Part shown: in pieces, positions 10,437-19,027 of the stretch
Position numbering within the stretch: the first letter of the stretch is position 1
How the letters are laid out: each line of letters begins with the position of its first letter
Position numbers and translations under genes: made by a program
Origin: Pseudomonas cremoricolorata DSM 17059 = NBRC 16634
Lineage (GTDB): Bacteria; Pseudomonadota; Gammaproteobacteria; Pseudomonadales; Pseudomonadaceae
Length of the DNA: 64,000 nt
Direction: 5' to 3'
Assembly: GCF_000425745.1 (NCBI RefSeq)
Contig: NZ_AUEA01000003.1
Coordinates: 62,001-126,000 of the forward strand
The notes under the pieces: generated by a model
The model's input: the letters and a program-made list of their open reading frames with translations, nothing else
Databases searched by the model: none
Told to the model about the DNA's origin: nothing

Positions 10437-11489
10437 ATGTATACCGCCATCGGTTACGCCGCCCAATCCCCCACCAGCCCACTGGCGCCCATGCAGTTCC
10501 AGCGCCGCAGCCCGCGCGCTGACGATGTCGCCCTCGACATCCTTTATTGCGGCGTGTGCCACTCCGACATCCACCAGGCGCGCAACGAGTGGGGCATCGC
10601 CGTCTACCCGCTGATGCCGGGCCACGAAATCATCGGTCGGGTCACGGCGGTCGGTGCCGATGTCAGCGCCTATCAGGTGGGTGACCTGGTCGGTGTCGGC
10701 TGCATGGTCGATTCCTGCCGCCAGTGCCGGGCCTGCCAGTCAGACTTGGAGCAGTACTGCGAAGAAGGTCCGACCATGACCTACGCCACTCCGGACCGGG
10801 TCGATGGCAGCAACACCATGGGCGGCTACTCGAGCAGCATCGTGGTCAGCGAGCACTTCGTGGTGCGCATCCCCGAGGGTCTGGACCCGGCCAGCGCGGC
10901 GCCAATTCTGTGCGCCGGCATCACCACCTACTCGCCGCTCAAGCACCACGGCGTCGGCCCTGGGCACAAGGTCGGTGTACTGGGCATGGGGGGGCTGGGC
11001 CACATGGGTATCAAGATCGCCAAGGCCCTGGGCGCTGAGGTGACGCTGTTCACCCGCTCGCAGGCCAAGGCCGAGGAAGCCCGCCGCCAAGGCGCCGACC
11101 ACGTGATCGTCTCCACCGATGCCGAGCAGATGCGCGCCGCGGCTGGCCGGTTCGATTTCCTCCTCGATACCATTCCGGTGCAGCACGACCTGAACCCCTA
11201 CCTGGAAACCCTGACCTTCGATGGCGTGCACATTCTGGTCGGGCTGATTGAGCCGGTCGAGCCACCGGTGCATGCGGCCAATCTGGTGATGAAACGTCGG
11301 GTGCTGGCAGGTTCTCTGATCGGCGGCATCGCCGAAACTCAGGAAGTGCTGGATTTCTGTGCCGAGCACAGCATCGCGTGCGACATCGAGATGCTCGATA
11401 TCCGCAATATCAACGAGGCGTATGAGCGCATGATCGCCGGGGATGTGAAGTATCGATTCGTGATCGATATGGCGACGTTGCGCGAGTAA
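10437..11489 (+). CDS. Zinc-dependent NAD(P) alcohol dehydrogenase (YahK/CAD-like)
   Basis: Medium-chain dehydrogenase of 350 residues, probably an NADPH aldehyde reductase. Catalytic zinc ligands are visible in CGVCHSDIH and MPGHE. The structural zinc cluster is in DSCRQCRACQSDLEQYC, and the Rossmann turn is GMGGLGHMGIKIAKALG. The family-specific TMTYATPDR and NTMGGYSS segments match the YahK/cinnamyl alcohol dehydrogenase group, whose members reduce many aldehydes. It is divergent from an AraC regulator and is followed by a long palindrome. Confidence 0.93.
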   Translation: MYTAIGYAAQSPTSPLAPMQFQRRSPRADDVALDILYCGVCHSDIHQARNEWGIAVYPLMPGHEIIGRVTAVGADVSAYQVGDLVGVGCMVDSCRQCRACQSDLEQYCEEGPTMTYATPDRVDGSNTMGGYSSSIVVSEHFVVRIPEGLDPASAAPILCAGITTYSPLKHHGVGPGHKVGVLGMGGLGHMGIKIAKALGAEVTLFTRSQAKAEEARRQGADHVIVSTDAEQMRAAAGRFDFLLDTIPVQHDLNPYLETLTFDGVHILVGLIEPVEPPVHAANLVMKRRVLAGSLIGGIAETQEVLDFCAEHSIACDIEMLDIRNINEAYERMIAGDVKYRFVIDMATLRE

Positions 11490-11514
11490 GCAGCGAAAGC
11501 GTTTCGCCGCGCAT

Positions 11515-11564
11515 TTCGCGGGTAAACCGCAGCGGAGAGTCCGCCGCTGCGGTTTACCCGCGAA
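11515..11564. terminator. Perfect 21-bp palindrome between convergent genes
   Basis: Arms 11515-11535 and 11544-11564 are exact reverse complements with an 8-nt loop. The core tcgcgggtaaacc is of the type seen in P. putida REP sequences. It lies 25 bp after the alcohol dehydrogenase stop and 25 bp before the DUF2388 stop, so it could end transcription from both sides. No long T-run follows, so it may act as a REP-like structure rather than a classical terminator. Confidence 0.65.
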
Positions 11565-11589
11565 TGACCATTTGCCGCGAAGCTACGCC

Positions 11590-11907
11590 TTAGTTCGCAG
11601 CCAGCGGATCATCCTGCGACAGAATGGCCTGGGCCAGTTCCTCGTCGCCGATCTGCAGGCCTGGATTGGCCTGGCGCACTTGCTGCAGCGCCGACTCCAC
11701 GTAGGCGCCGCGGATGGCGCCATTGCTGGCGACGAATGCCGACAGCTCATCGCGCGCCGGGATGATGCGCTTGTCATCCTTGAAGGTGGAATACAGCGAG
11801 GCCGAGATCCCGGCGGAGGTCGCGACATCACGACCATCGACACGGGCCAGGGCAGCGCCCGCCGGCAGCAAAAGCATCAAAGCAGGTACGAGCATAAGGT
11901 GACGCAT
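11590..11907 (-). CDS. DUF2388 family periplasmic protein
   Basis: Small exported protein of 105 residues with a signal peptide (HLMLVPALMLLLPAGAALA). Its mature part (RDVATSAGISASLYSTFKDDKRI, then a small helical domain) is typical of the DUF2388 family found in pseudomonads. The ATG at 11907 is chosen because it places the signal peptide at the N-terminus; GGAGG lies about nine bases upstream. Function is unknown. It is monocistronic, divergent from the LysR gene. Confidence 0.8.
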   Translation of the reverse strand: MRHLMLVPALMLLLPAGAALARVDGRDVATSAGISASLYSTFKDDKRIIPARDELSAFVASNGAIRGAYVESALQQVRQANPGLQIGDEELAQAILSQDDPLAAN

Positions 11908-12015
11908 GGACGTATCCTCCGAGGGGAAAAAGGTGGGGCCATCCGGCCATCCACTCCTCTGTAAGAGGCTGCGCCGTGAACTGAGTTCCCCCGGCATTGC
12001 CGCGCCCCTGCGAGC

Positions 12016-12945
12016 ATGTTAGAACCCTGCATCGCCATTGCTGTGCTCAATGCCCCCATGCCCACCATTGCCAAATCGAATAGCGCGCTGTTCGACCTCG
12101 ACCTGCTGCGCGCCGTCGTGGTGGTTGCCGACTGCGGCAGTTTCACCACCGCCGCAACCCGCCTGCACTCCACACAATCGACCATCAGCCAGAAAGTCCG
12201 GCGTCTGGAAGACATGGTCGGCCAGCGCCTGCTGGTGCGCGGCAACCGCGACGTGCTGCCCACCGACGCCGGGCAGACCTTGCTGGGCTATGCCCGGCAC
12301 ATGCTGGCGCTCAACGACCAGATGCTCGAAGCCCTGGCTGGAGCCCGGGTTGGCACCAGCGTGCGCCTGGGTGTGCCGGAAGACTTCGTCGGCGGCGCCA
12401 CCACCAGCGCCCTGGCAGCGTTCAGTCGGCGCCAGCCGCAGGTCAAGCTGGAGGTCACCAGCGGCCTGTGCCGCGACCTCAGCCAGGCCTACGACAACGG
12501 CGAGCTGGATCTGATGCTGCTCAAGCAGCGCCGCGGCAGCCGCGAGGGCGTGGCGCGCTGGCCCGAGCGCCTGGAATGGATCGACAGCGCACGCACTCCG
12601 ACCTTCGCCATCGACCCGCTGCCCTTGGTGACCTTCCCGCCGCGCGGACTGTACCGCGATGACATGATCAGCGCCCTGGAAGGGCTGGGGCGGCGCTGGC
12701 GCATCAGTTTCACCAGTTCCAGCCTCAGCGGCATTCAGGCGGCGGTGGCCGACGGCATGGGCATCAGCCTGCTGCCGCCGCGCGCCGCCGGCCCCGAGCA
12801 CCGGGTGCTTGGCGCGGCCGAGGGCTTGCCGGTCATCGACAGCTACGAAATCGTCATCGTCCACCGCGCCACCGCCGACCCACTGGTCAAAGCCCTGGCC
12901 GAGGTGCTTGGCGAGCTGCTGCACGGCCAGCTCGCAGGCGCCTGA
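12016..12945 (+). CDS. LysR family transcriptional regulator
   Basis: Regulator of 309 residues (295 if the ATG at 12058 is used). The N-terminal winged helix is clear (DLDLLRAVVVVADCGSFTTAATRLHSTQSTISQKVRRLED). A LysR substrate domain follows (VRLGVPEDFVGG...GISLLPPRA). Neither candidate start has a convincing ribosome-binding site; homology would favour either. It is 86 bp upstream of the ABC ATPase gene on the same strand, so it may be an autoregulator or regulator of that operon, but LysR genes commonly regulate a divergent gene (here DUF2388). Confidence 0.88.
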   Translation: MLEPCIAIAVLNAPMPTIAKSNSALFDLDLLRAVVVVADCGSFTTAATRLHSTQSTISQKVRRLEDMVGQRLLVRGNRDVLPTDAGQTLLGYARHMLALNDQMLEALAGARVGTSVRLGVPEDFVGGATTSALAAFSRRQPQVKLEVTSGLCRDLSQAYDNGELDLMLLKQRRGSREGVARWPERLEWIDSARTPTFAIDPLPLVTFPPRGLYRDDMISALEGLGRRWRISFTSSSLSGIQAAVADGMGISLLPPRAAGPEHRVLGAAEGLPVIDSYEIVIVHRATADPLVKALAEVLGELLHGQLAGA

Positions 12946-13031
12946 TCGCACTGCCAGCGCCGCGTCGCTGTCCAAACCGGGCGCGGCCTGTGCAACGCCG
13001 TTCGCGACCCCACTGCCGCCAAGGAAGCGCC

Positions 13032-13700
13032 ATGCTGCTGATCGAAGACCTGCACAAGCACTACCTGACCGCGCAAGGCCCGCTGCCGGTGCTGCAAGGC
13101 ATCGACCTGCGCCTGGAGGCGCAAAGCAGCCTGGCCCTGATGGGTGAGTCGGGCAGCGGCAAGAGCACCTTGCTGCACCTGATTGCCGGCCTCGACAAGG
13201 CCGACCGCGGGCGCATTCTGATCCACGGCCAGGCGCTCGATGACCGCAGCGAAACCGCGCTGGCGCAGTGGCGCCGCGAGTCCATCGGCCTGGTGTTCCA
13301 GCAATACAACCTCATCCCCAGCCTCGATGTGGCCAGCAACCTGAGTTTTCAGGCGCGTCTGGCCGGGCGCCATGACCTTGCCTGGAGCCGCCACCTGGCC
13401 GAGCGGCTGGGCCTGAGCGGCCTGTTGCAGCGATACCCGGAGCAACTTTCTGGCGGCCAGCAGCAGCGCGTGGCGATTGGCCGCGCGCTGGCCCCCCGAC
13501 CGCCACTGCTGCTGGCCGACGAGCCGACCGGAAGCCTCGATGAAGGCAGCAGCGAGGAGGTGCTGGCGCTGCTGCTGCAACTGATCGGCGAGGCCGGCAG
13601 CAGCGTGCTGATGGTCACCCACAGCGCGCGCATGGCCGCGCGCCTGCAACGCAGTTGTCGCTTGCAGGCCGGGCGGGTGCTGGCCGAGTCCAGGCATTGA
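13032..13700 (+). CDS. ABC transporter ATP-binding protein (LolD/AttE-like)
   Basis: ATPase of 222 residues of the MacB/LolD class. Walker A is GESGSGKST (about residues 38-46), the Q-loop follows FQQYNLIPS, the signature is LSGGQQQR, and Walker B is LLLADEPTGSLDE. AAGGAAG precedes the ATG at 13032. Its TGA overlaps the TTG start of the permease. Together with the CrtC-like lipoprotein it forms a three-gene unit resembling attEFGH of Agrobacterium. The class usually drives mechanotransmission or lipoprotein/lipid extraction rather than solute import. Confidence 0.92.
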   Translation: MLLIEDLHKHYLTAQGPLPVLQGIDLRLEAQSSLALMGESGSGKSTLLHLIAGLDKADRGRILIHGQALDDRSETALAQWRRESIGLVFQQYNLIPSLDVASNLSFQARLAGRHDLAWSRHLAERLGLSGLLQRYPEQLSGGQQQRVAIGRALAPRPPLLLADEPTGSLDEGSSEEVLALLLQLIGEAGSSVLMVTHSARMAARLQRSCRLQAGRVLAESRH

Positions 13701-16159
13701 GCGCGCTTGCGGTTGCCCTGCAGGCGCTGCTCAGCCACTGGCGCCGGCATCGCGTGCAGGGCGCGAGCATCTTTCTCGGGCTGTGCCTGGCCACCACCTT
13801 GTGGACGGGCGTGCAGGCACTGAACAGCCAGGCCCGCAACGACTACGCCCGGGCCAGCGCGGTGCTGGCTGCACCGAGCCAGGTGCACCTGCAACCGCGT
13901 ACCGGTCAGCCTCTTTCCCAAGCGTTGTACTTGCAGCTGCGCAGCCTCGGCTGGGCGGTCAGCCCAGTGCTGGAGGGGCGGCTGGCGATGGCCGGGCAGG
14001 GCGCGCCCAGCCTGCGCCTGATCGGCATCGAGCCGCTGACCCTGCCGCGCAACCTGAGCCTGGCTGGCAGCAGCGCCCAGGACTTGGACGTGCAGGCCTT
14101 CATCGGCCCGCCGGGGCAAGCCTGGATTGGCCCCGACACCCTGCGCCGGCTTGGCCTGGCGCCTGGGCAGAGCGCGCTCAGCGCCCAGGGCCTGGCCTTG
14201 CCGCCGCTGCACATGCAGGCCGAGCTGGCGCCTGGGGTGGTGCTGCTCGACATCGGCCAGGCGCAACGCCTGCTGCAAGCCCCCGGGCAAGTGTCGCGGC
14301 TGTTGCTCGATGGTCCGCCGCGCACCTTGCCCAAGGAGCTTGCGTCCTGGCTTGAGCTTGCTTCAGGCAGTGACGAGGGCGACCTGCAGCGGCTCACCGA
14401 GAGCTTTCACCTCAACCTCAGCGCACTGGGTTTGCTGGCCTTCGTGGTCGGCCTGTTCATCGCCCATGCGGCCATTGGCCTGGCCCTGGAGCAACGCCGC
14501 GGGCTGATCCGCACCTTGCGCGCCTGCGGGGTCAGCCTGCGCACGGTGCTGCTGGCCTTGAGCCTGGAGCTGGGCGCCTTCGCCGTGCTCGGCGGGCTGC
14601 TCGGCGTGGCCGGCGGCTATCTGCTGGCCGCCGCGCTGTTGCCGGATTTTGCCGCCAGCGTGCGTGGCCTGTATGGCGCGCAAGTGGCCGGGCACTTGAG
14701 CCTGCCGGCCAGCTGGTGGGCCACTGGCGTGCTGGTCAGCGTGGTCGGCGCCTTGCTCGCCGGCGCCAGTGCGGTGCTGCGCGCCGCGCGCCTGCCGCTG
14801 CTGGCCCTGGCCCAGGCGCAGGCCTGGCGCCGCGCGCAGGGGCCGTGGCTGCGCCGCCAGGCCCTCGCGGCACTGGGCCTGGGCCTGCTGGCGCTGGGTT
14901 GCTGGTACTGGGGCGCGAGCCTGCCGAGTGCCTTCACCTTGCTCGCCAGCCTACTGTTGGCGGCGGCGCTGGCATTGCCATTGCTGCTCGATAGAGTGCT
15001 GGCAGGCTTGGGCCACTGGGCGCGGCGCCCGCTGGCGCAATGGTTCGTCGCCGACAGCCGGCAACAACTGCCGGCGCTGAGCCTGGCGCTGATGGCCCTG
15101 CTTCTGGCACTGGCCGCAAGCGTGGGTGTGGGCAGCATGACCGAGGGCTTTCGCAGCACCTTCAATGGCTGGCTGGAACAGCGCTTGTCCGCCGACCTGT
15201 ACCTGACCCCAGGCGACAGCGACCAGGCTGCCAGCATCGATCAGTGGCTCGGCGAGCAGCCGGCGGTGACCCTGCGCCTGCCTACCTGGCGCAGTGAAAT
15301 CAATGTCCAGGGCTGGCCGGCGCAGCTGCAAGGAGTGCTCGATGTGCCTTGGTATCGCCAGCATTGGCCGCTGCTCAGCCACAGCAGTGACGCCTGGACA
15401 GCGCTAGCCGAGGGCCGCGGCGTAATGCTCAGCGAGCAACTGGCGCGGCGCCTGCACGTGGGGCTGGGCGAGCGCCTGAACCTGCCGCTGCAACCGGCGG
15501 CCAGCCTGCGCGTGGTCGGCCTGTATGCCGACTATGGCAACCCCAAGGGGCATATCCTGCTCAACGCCGGTTGGCTGCGCGCGCACTGGCCGCAGGCCAG
15601 CCTCAGTGGCATCGCGTTGAATGTCGCGCCGGGGCAGTTGCCGGTCCTGCAAGCCCAACTGCGTGAACGCTTCGCCCTGGACGACAGCCGCATGGTCGAA
15701 CAGGCCAGCCTCAAAGCCTGGTCGAGCGAGGTGTTCACCCGCACCTTCGCCGCCACCACCGCGCTCAATGGCCTGACCCTGGGCATCGCCGGGGTGGCCC
15801 TGCTGCTGGGCTTACTGACCCTGGCCCAGAGCCGGCTAGGGCAGCTGGCGCCGCTCTGGGCCCTGGGCGTGTCGCGGCCCAGGCTGGTGCTGCTGTCGCT
15901 GGCGCAGACCCTGCTGCTCGCGACCCTCACCGTGCTGCTGGCCTTGCCCTTGGGCGTGCTGCTGGCCTGGTGCCTGGTGGCGGTGGTCAACGTCCAGGCG
16001 TTCGGCTGGCGCTTGCCGCTGCATGTGTTTCCCCAGCAGTTGCTGCAACTGGCCGGGCTTGGCCTGGGCACCAGCCTGCTGGCCAGCGCCTGGCCGCTGT
16101 GGCAACTGGCGCGGCAATGTCCGGTGGATTTGTTGAGGCAATTTTGTGATGAACGCTAA
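13697..16159 (+). CDS. FtsX-like ABC permease, two modules fused
   Basis: Inner-membrane protein of 820 residues with two FtsX-type permease modules. There is one TM near the N-terminus (ASIFLGLCLATTLW) and a periplasmic domain to about residue 245. A three-helix block follows around 245-380, then paired central helices. A second extracellular domain spans about 485-690, and a final three-helix block runs to the C-terminus. This is the architecture of AttF and AttG joined in one chain. The start is the TTG at 13697, overlapping the ATPase stop; an upstream TTG would overlap deeply. It partners the adjacent ATPase and the lipoprotein. Confidence 0.88.
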   Translation: MSALAVALQALLSHWRRHRVQGASIFLGLCLATTLWTGVQALNSQARNDYARASAVLAAPSQVHLQPRTGQPLSQALYLQLRSLGWAVSPVLEGRLAMAGQGAPSLRLIGIEPLTLPRNLSLAGSSAQDLDVQAFIGPPGQAWIGPDTLRRLGLAPGQSALSAQGLALPPLHMQAELAPGVVLLDIGQAQRLLQAPGQVSRLLLDGPPRTLPKELASWLELASGSDEGDLQRLTESFHLNLSALGLLAFVVGLFIAHAAIGLALEQRRGLIRTLRACGVSLRTVLLALSLELGAFAVLGGLLGVAGGYLLAAALLPDFAASVRGLYGAQVAGHLSLPASWWATGVLVSVVGALLAGASAVLRAARLPLLALAQAQAWRRAQGPWLRRQALAALGLGLLALGCWYWGASLPSAFTLLASLLLAAALALPLLLDRVLAGLGHWARRPLAQWFVADSRQQLPALSLALMALLLALAASVGVGSMTEGFRSTFNGWLEQRLSADLYLTPGDSDQAASIDQWLGEQPAVTLRLPTWRSEINVQGWPAQLQGVLDVPWYRQHWPLLSHSSDAWTALAEGRGVMLSEQLARRLHVGLGERLNLPLQPAASLRVVGLYADYGNPKGHILLNAGWLRAHWPQASLSGIALNVAPGQLPVLQAQLRERFALDDSRMVEQASLKAWSSEVFTRTFAATTALNGLTLGIAGVALLLGLLTLAQSRLGQLAPLWALGVSRPRLVLLSLAQTLLLATLTVLLALPLGVLLAWCLVAVVNVQAFGWRLPLHVFPQQLLQLAGLGLGTSLLASAWPLWQLARQCPVDLLRQFCDER

Positions 16160-17228
16160 GGGTGTGTGCACGCTGCTGCTGGGATTGGTGCTGAGCGCTT
16201 GCGATCAGCCGGCTGCACCGCCGGCCAGCTATGCAGGTCTTGGCCAGGACGCCGCCGCCTTTGCCCAGGTGCAGCGCGGCCAGCCGCTGGTGTTCCCGCG
16301 CGACCACGGCGCCCATGATGGCTTTCGGATCGAATGGTGGTACGTCACCGCCAACCTGTACGACGTGCAGGGCCGCGACTGGGGCGCGCAGTGGACGCTG
16401 TTCCGCTCGGCCCTGCGCCCTGGCGCGGAAACCGGCGACTGGAGCAGCCCCAACCTGTGGATGGCCCACGCCGCCCTGACCGGCCCGGGCGGGCATCAGT
16501 CGGCCGAACGCCTGGCCCGCGGCGGCATCAGCCAGGCCGGGGTGAGCGCTGAGCCGTTTCGCGCCTGGATCGATGACTGGACGCTGGCCGGTGACGCCGC
16601 CATCGCCCGGCTGAACATGCGCGCCCATGGCGAGGGTTTTGCCTACGACCTCGATCTGTCCACCCAGCGCCCGCTGGTGCTGCACGGTGACGCCGGCTAC
16701 AGCGAGAAATCCGGGCACGGCCAGGCGTCGTACTACTACAGCCAGCCGTTCTACCGGGTGAGCGGGGTGATCGAGCGCGCCGGGCAGTGTCTTGCGGTGC
16801 GCGGCAACGCCTGGCTCGACCGGGAATGGAGCAGCCAGCCGCTGGCAGAGGGGCAGTCTGGCTGGGACTGGTTTTCCCTGCACCTGGACAGCGGCGCCAA
16901 GCTGATGCTGTTTCAGGTACGCCAGGATCACCAGGCGCCGTATCGCGCCGGCACCTGGATCAGCGCCGATGGCCGCAGTCAGGCGCTCGGCGGCGAGCAG
17001 ATCGAGCTGCAACCCCTGGCCTGGACCCGCCAGGACGGCGGCCAGCGCGTGCCGACCCGCTGGCGCGTGCAGGTCCCTGGCAAAGGCCTGGACATCGAGG
17101 TTCAGGCCCTGCAACCCAAGGCCTGGATGAACACCCGCTTCGCCTACTGGGAAGGCCCGCTGCAGGTGCAGGGCAGTAGCGCTGGGCGGGGGTATCTGGA
17201 GATGACCGGCTACGCTGCCGAGCCCTAG
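16149..17228 (+). CDS. CrtC/AttH-type lipocalin-like lipoprotein
   Basis: Predicted lipoprotein of 359 residues: the signal peptide ends at the lipobox LSAC (cysteine near residue 18). The body matches the AttH / carotenoid 1,2-hydratase-like fold. It has HDGFRIEWWYVTANL near the start, WMAHAALT, and NAWLDREWSSQPL in the middle, with paired lipocalin-like beta-barrel halves. The ATG at 16149 overlaps the permease gene by 11 bp, so translation is probably coupled. There is no carotenoid pathway nearby. A lipid- or lipoprotein-handling role with the ABC unit is more likely than hydratase activity. Confidence 0.87.
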   Translation: MNAKGVCTLLLGLVLSACDQPAAPPASYAGLGQDAAAFAQVQRGQPLVFPRDHGAHDGFRIEWWYVTANLYDVQGRDWGAQWTLFRSALRPGAETGDWSSPNLWMAHAALTGPGGHQSAERLARGGISQAGVSAEPFRAWIDDWTLAGDAAIARLNMRAHGEGFAYDLDLSTQRPLVLHGDAGYSEKSGHGQASYYYSQPFYRVSGVIERAGQCLAVRGNAWLDREWSSQPLAEGQSGWDWFSLHLDSGAKLMLFQVRQDHQAPYRAGTWISADGRSQALGGEQIELQPLAWTRQDGGQRVPTRWRVQVPGKGLDIEVQALQPKAWMNTRFAYWEGPLQVQGSSAGRGYLEMTGYAAEP

Positions 17229-17243
17229 AGGGCGGGGGCGGGT

Positions 17244-17618
17244 TCAGATCCACACATCGTTGTTCGCCGTGCGTTCGCCGCCCTCATGGCCGGTGTTGAG
17301 TACCCCGCGCGGTTCGATCATCAGCAGGCGTGCCTCGCCCTCGGCGGCGGTGCGGTGGCTGATACCGCGCGGCACGACGAACAACTCGCCGGGCGCGACG
17401 TAGACCGGGCCGTGTTCGAAGTCGATGCGCAGCGTGCCGTCGAGGACGATGAACGCCTCGTCGGTTTCCGGGTGGTCATGCCAGATGAATTCGCCCTCGA
17501 TGCGCACCACCTTGAACTGGTAGTCGTTGAGTTCGGCGATCACCCGTGGTGACCATTGCCGGTCGATCAGAGCGGCTTTGTGCAAGGGGTTGACCGGGGT
17601 CGGTACTGGCGTGTGCAT
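17244..17618 (-). CDS. Cupin domain protein
   Basis: Small cytoplasmic cupin of 124 residues. Motif 1 is visible as HDHPETDEAFIVLDG (two His and Glu as metal ligands). Motif 2 is GELFVVPRGISHRT. It resembles cupin_2 proteins annotated as mannose-6-phosphate isomerase-like, but there is no catalytic evidence. It lies 76 bp downstream of an AraC regulator on the same strand. Function is unknown; it probably binds a small ligand or acts as a simple dioxygenase or isomerase. Confidence 0.88.
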   Translation of the reverse strand: MHTPVPTPVNPLHKAALIDRQWSPRVIAELNDYQFKVVRIEGEFIWHDHPETDEAFIVLDGTLRIDFEHGPVYVAPGELFVVPRGISHRTAAEGEARLLMIEPRGVLNTGHEGGERTANNDVWI

Positions 17619-17694
17619 GGAGCGTCCTCAGGGGCATGAAATGAGGCGCCAGAGTAAGCGGCTCGCGGCGGCCATTCTTGTACGATCCTGCAAG

Positions 17695-18510
17695 TCAGCC
17701 GCGCAGGCGCTGCAACCAGCGCGCCGGTGAAACCCCATAGGCCCGGGTGAAATAGCGGGTCATGTGGCTCTGGTCGTGAAAGCCTGCTGCCAGCGCCGCG
17801 TCGACCAGGCTGAAACCGTCCAGCAGCAGTGCCCTGACTCGATCCAGCCGGCGCAGGGTCACGTAGCGGTAAGGGCTGGTGCCGTACAGCGCGCGAAAGT
17901 CCCGCGACAGGCTCCAGCGCTCGCGGCCACTGACCTGCTCCAGTGCTTCGAGGGTAATGTCCTGCTCGGCGTGTTCGAGGATGAACCCGCGTGCGCGTTC
18001 GGCCGCCTGGAAATCGGGGCGCTTGCGCCCGCGCGGCTTGCCGGCCACCGCACGTAGGGCCACGGCCAGGTCGTACAGCGCATCCTGTTCCTCCAGGGCC
18101 TGCAAGGGATGCTCAAGAGCCTGCACGAACACCTGGCTGGCGCAGCGCAGGCGCAGGTCATCGGACAGCCCGCCACGAATGTACGGCAGCGTCTCGCCGC
18201 CCAGTACCTGCTGGACCGACGCAGGGTCGATGTAGGCCATGCGATAGCGAAAGCCAGCGTCGCTGCCCGCCATGCCGTCGTGCAGTTCATCCGGGTGCAG
18301 CACCATGGTCGCGCCGGGCAGGCTGTGGCGCAGTGCGCCGGTGTAATGAAAGCTCTGCACCCCGGCCAGGGTCTGGCCGATGGCATAAGTGTCATGGCGG
18401 TGCGGGTCGTAGCCATGCCCGCCGAACCACGCCTCGATGCGTTCGATGCCGCCAGGCGGACTGTGCCGGCGGACCCAGTCGCGGGGGGAAGGAAGGTCAT
18501 GCCCAGGCAT
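17695..18510 (-). CDS. AraC family transcriptional regulator
   Basis: Regulator of 271 residues. The N-terminal cupin sensor carries DPHRHDTYAIGQTLAGVQSFHYTG and LHPDELHDG. The C-terminal double HTH ends DQSHMTRYFTRAYGVSPARW. I chose the ATG at 18510, which starts just before the conserved cupin; a longer in-frame extension lacks family sequence. It is upstream of the cupin gene and may be cotranscribed with it. Confidence 0.88.
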   Translation of the reverse strand: MPGHDLPSPRDWVRRHSPPGGIERIEAWFGGHGYDPHRHDTYAIGQTLAGVQSFHYTGALRHSLPGATMVLHPDELHDGMAGSDAGFRYRMAYIDPASVQQVLGGETLPYIRGGLSDDLRLRCASQVFVQALEHPLQALEEQDALYDLAVALRAVAGKPRGRKRPDFQAAERARGFILEHAEQDITLEALEQVSGRERWSLSRDFRALYGTSPYRYVTLRRLDRVRALLLDGFSLVDAALAAGFHDQSHMTRYFTRAYGVSPARWLQRLRG

Positions 18511-18739
18511 GGTGGATTCTCGATAGAGGATGGGAGGCTCGATAACAGCTGACGGTTTACCGCAGCGCCGTGAATAAGCCAAGCCGCACTGCACCCGGCG
18601 ATAGCGATTGGGCCTGGGCTCAACCCCGGCTGTCGTTGCGGGTGGCCATGCGTTTGCAGGTCCTCCAGCGGCGCTGTCACTCGAATGGATCGGCCAGGTG
18701 CGACTGTGCTATCCACTCGTCGCCTCATCATTAGTCAGC

Positions 18740-18768
18740 TTGAAGGTTTAACAGAGTCTGGCTAATAG
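18740..18768 (+). promoter_or_regulatory. Candidate sigma70 promoter for the small ORF
   Basis: TTGAAG at 18740-18745 and TAATAG at 18763-18768 are separated by 17 bp. They lie 30 bp before the ATG of the small gene at 18799. This is a near-consensus housekeeping promoter in an otherwise gene-free 200-bp stretch. Confidence 0.5.
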
Positions 18769-18798
18769 TGAGGGCATTGCCAGGGGGAGGCTAAGAGA

Positions 18799-18996
18799 AT
18801 GCAACAGCGATTCGTCATCGTGCCCGCATTGCCGATGGAAAAGGATGTGTTTCAGCGCAAGGCTCAGGCCTGGAGCGGCGCGCCGGTGGCGCGCTTCGAT
18901 CTCTACGACAATCAGGAAAAACAGCGCCTGACGCTGAGTCTGCAAAGCCGCCCAGACGCCGAGGCGGAGTGTTTCCGGCGCAATGGCTCGGGCTGA
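18799..18996 (+). CDS. Small hypothetical protein (65 aa)
   Basis: Open frame of 65 codons with strong start signals: GGGGGAGG nine bases before the ATG and a good -10/-35 pair upstream. The product (QQRFVIVPALPMEKDVFQRKAQ...) is soluble with no TM segment or known motif. The composition (evenly spread charged residues) looks like a real protein rather than a shadow frame. It is convergent with the acyl-CoA dehydrogenase gene. Function is unknown. Confidence 0.6.
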   Translation: MQQRFVIVPALPMEKDVFQRKAQAWSGAPVARFDLYDNQEKQRLTLSLQSRPDAEAECFRRNGSG

Positions 18997-19027
18997 GTCC
19001 AGTGCGCCGTTTCAGCGCAGCGCCGAT

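Noticed and set aside
11490..11580. Possible small RNA in the palindrome between the alcohol dehydrogenase and DUF2388 genes.
   Set aside because: Simple long inverted repeat between convergent stops is explained better as terminator or REP-like element; no separate promoter seen.
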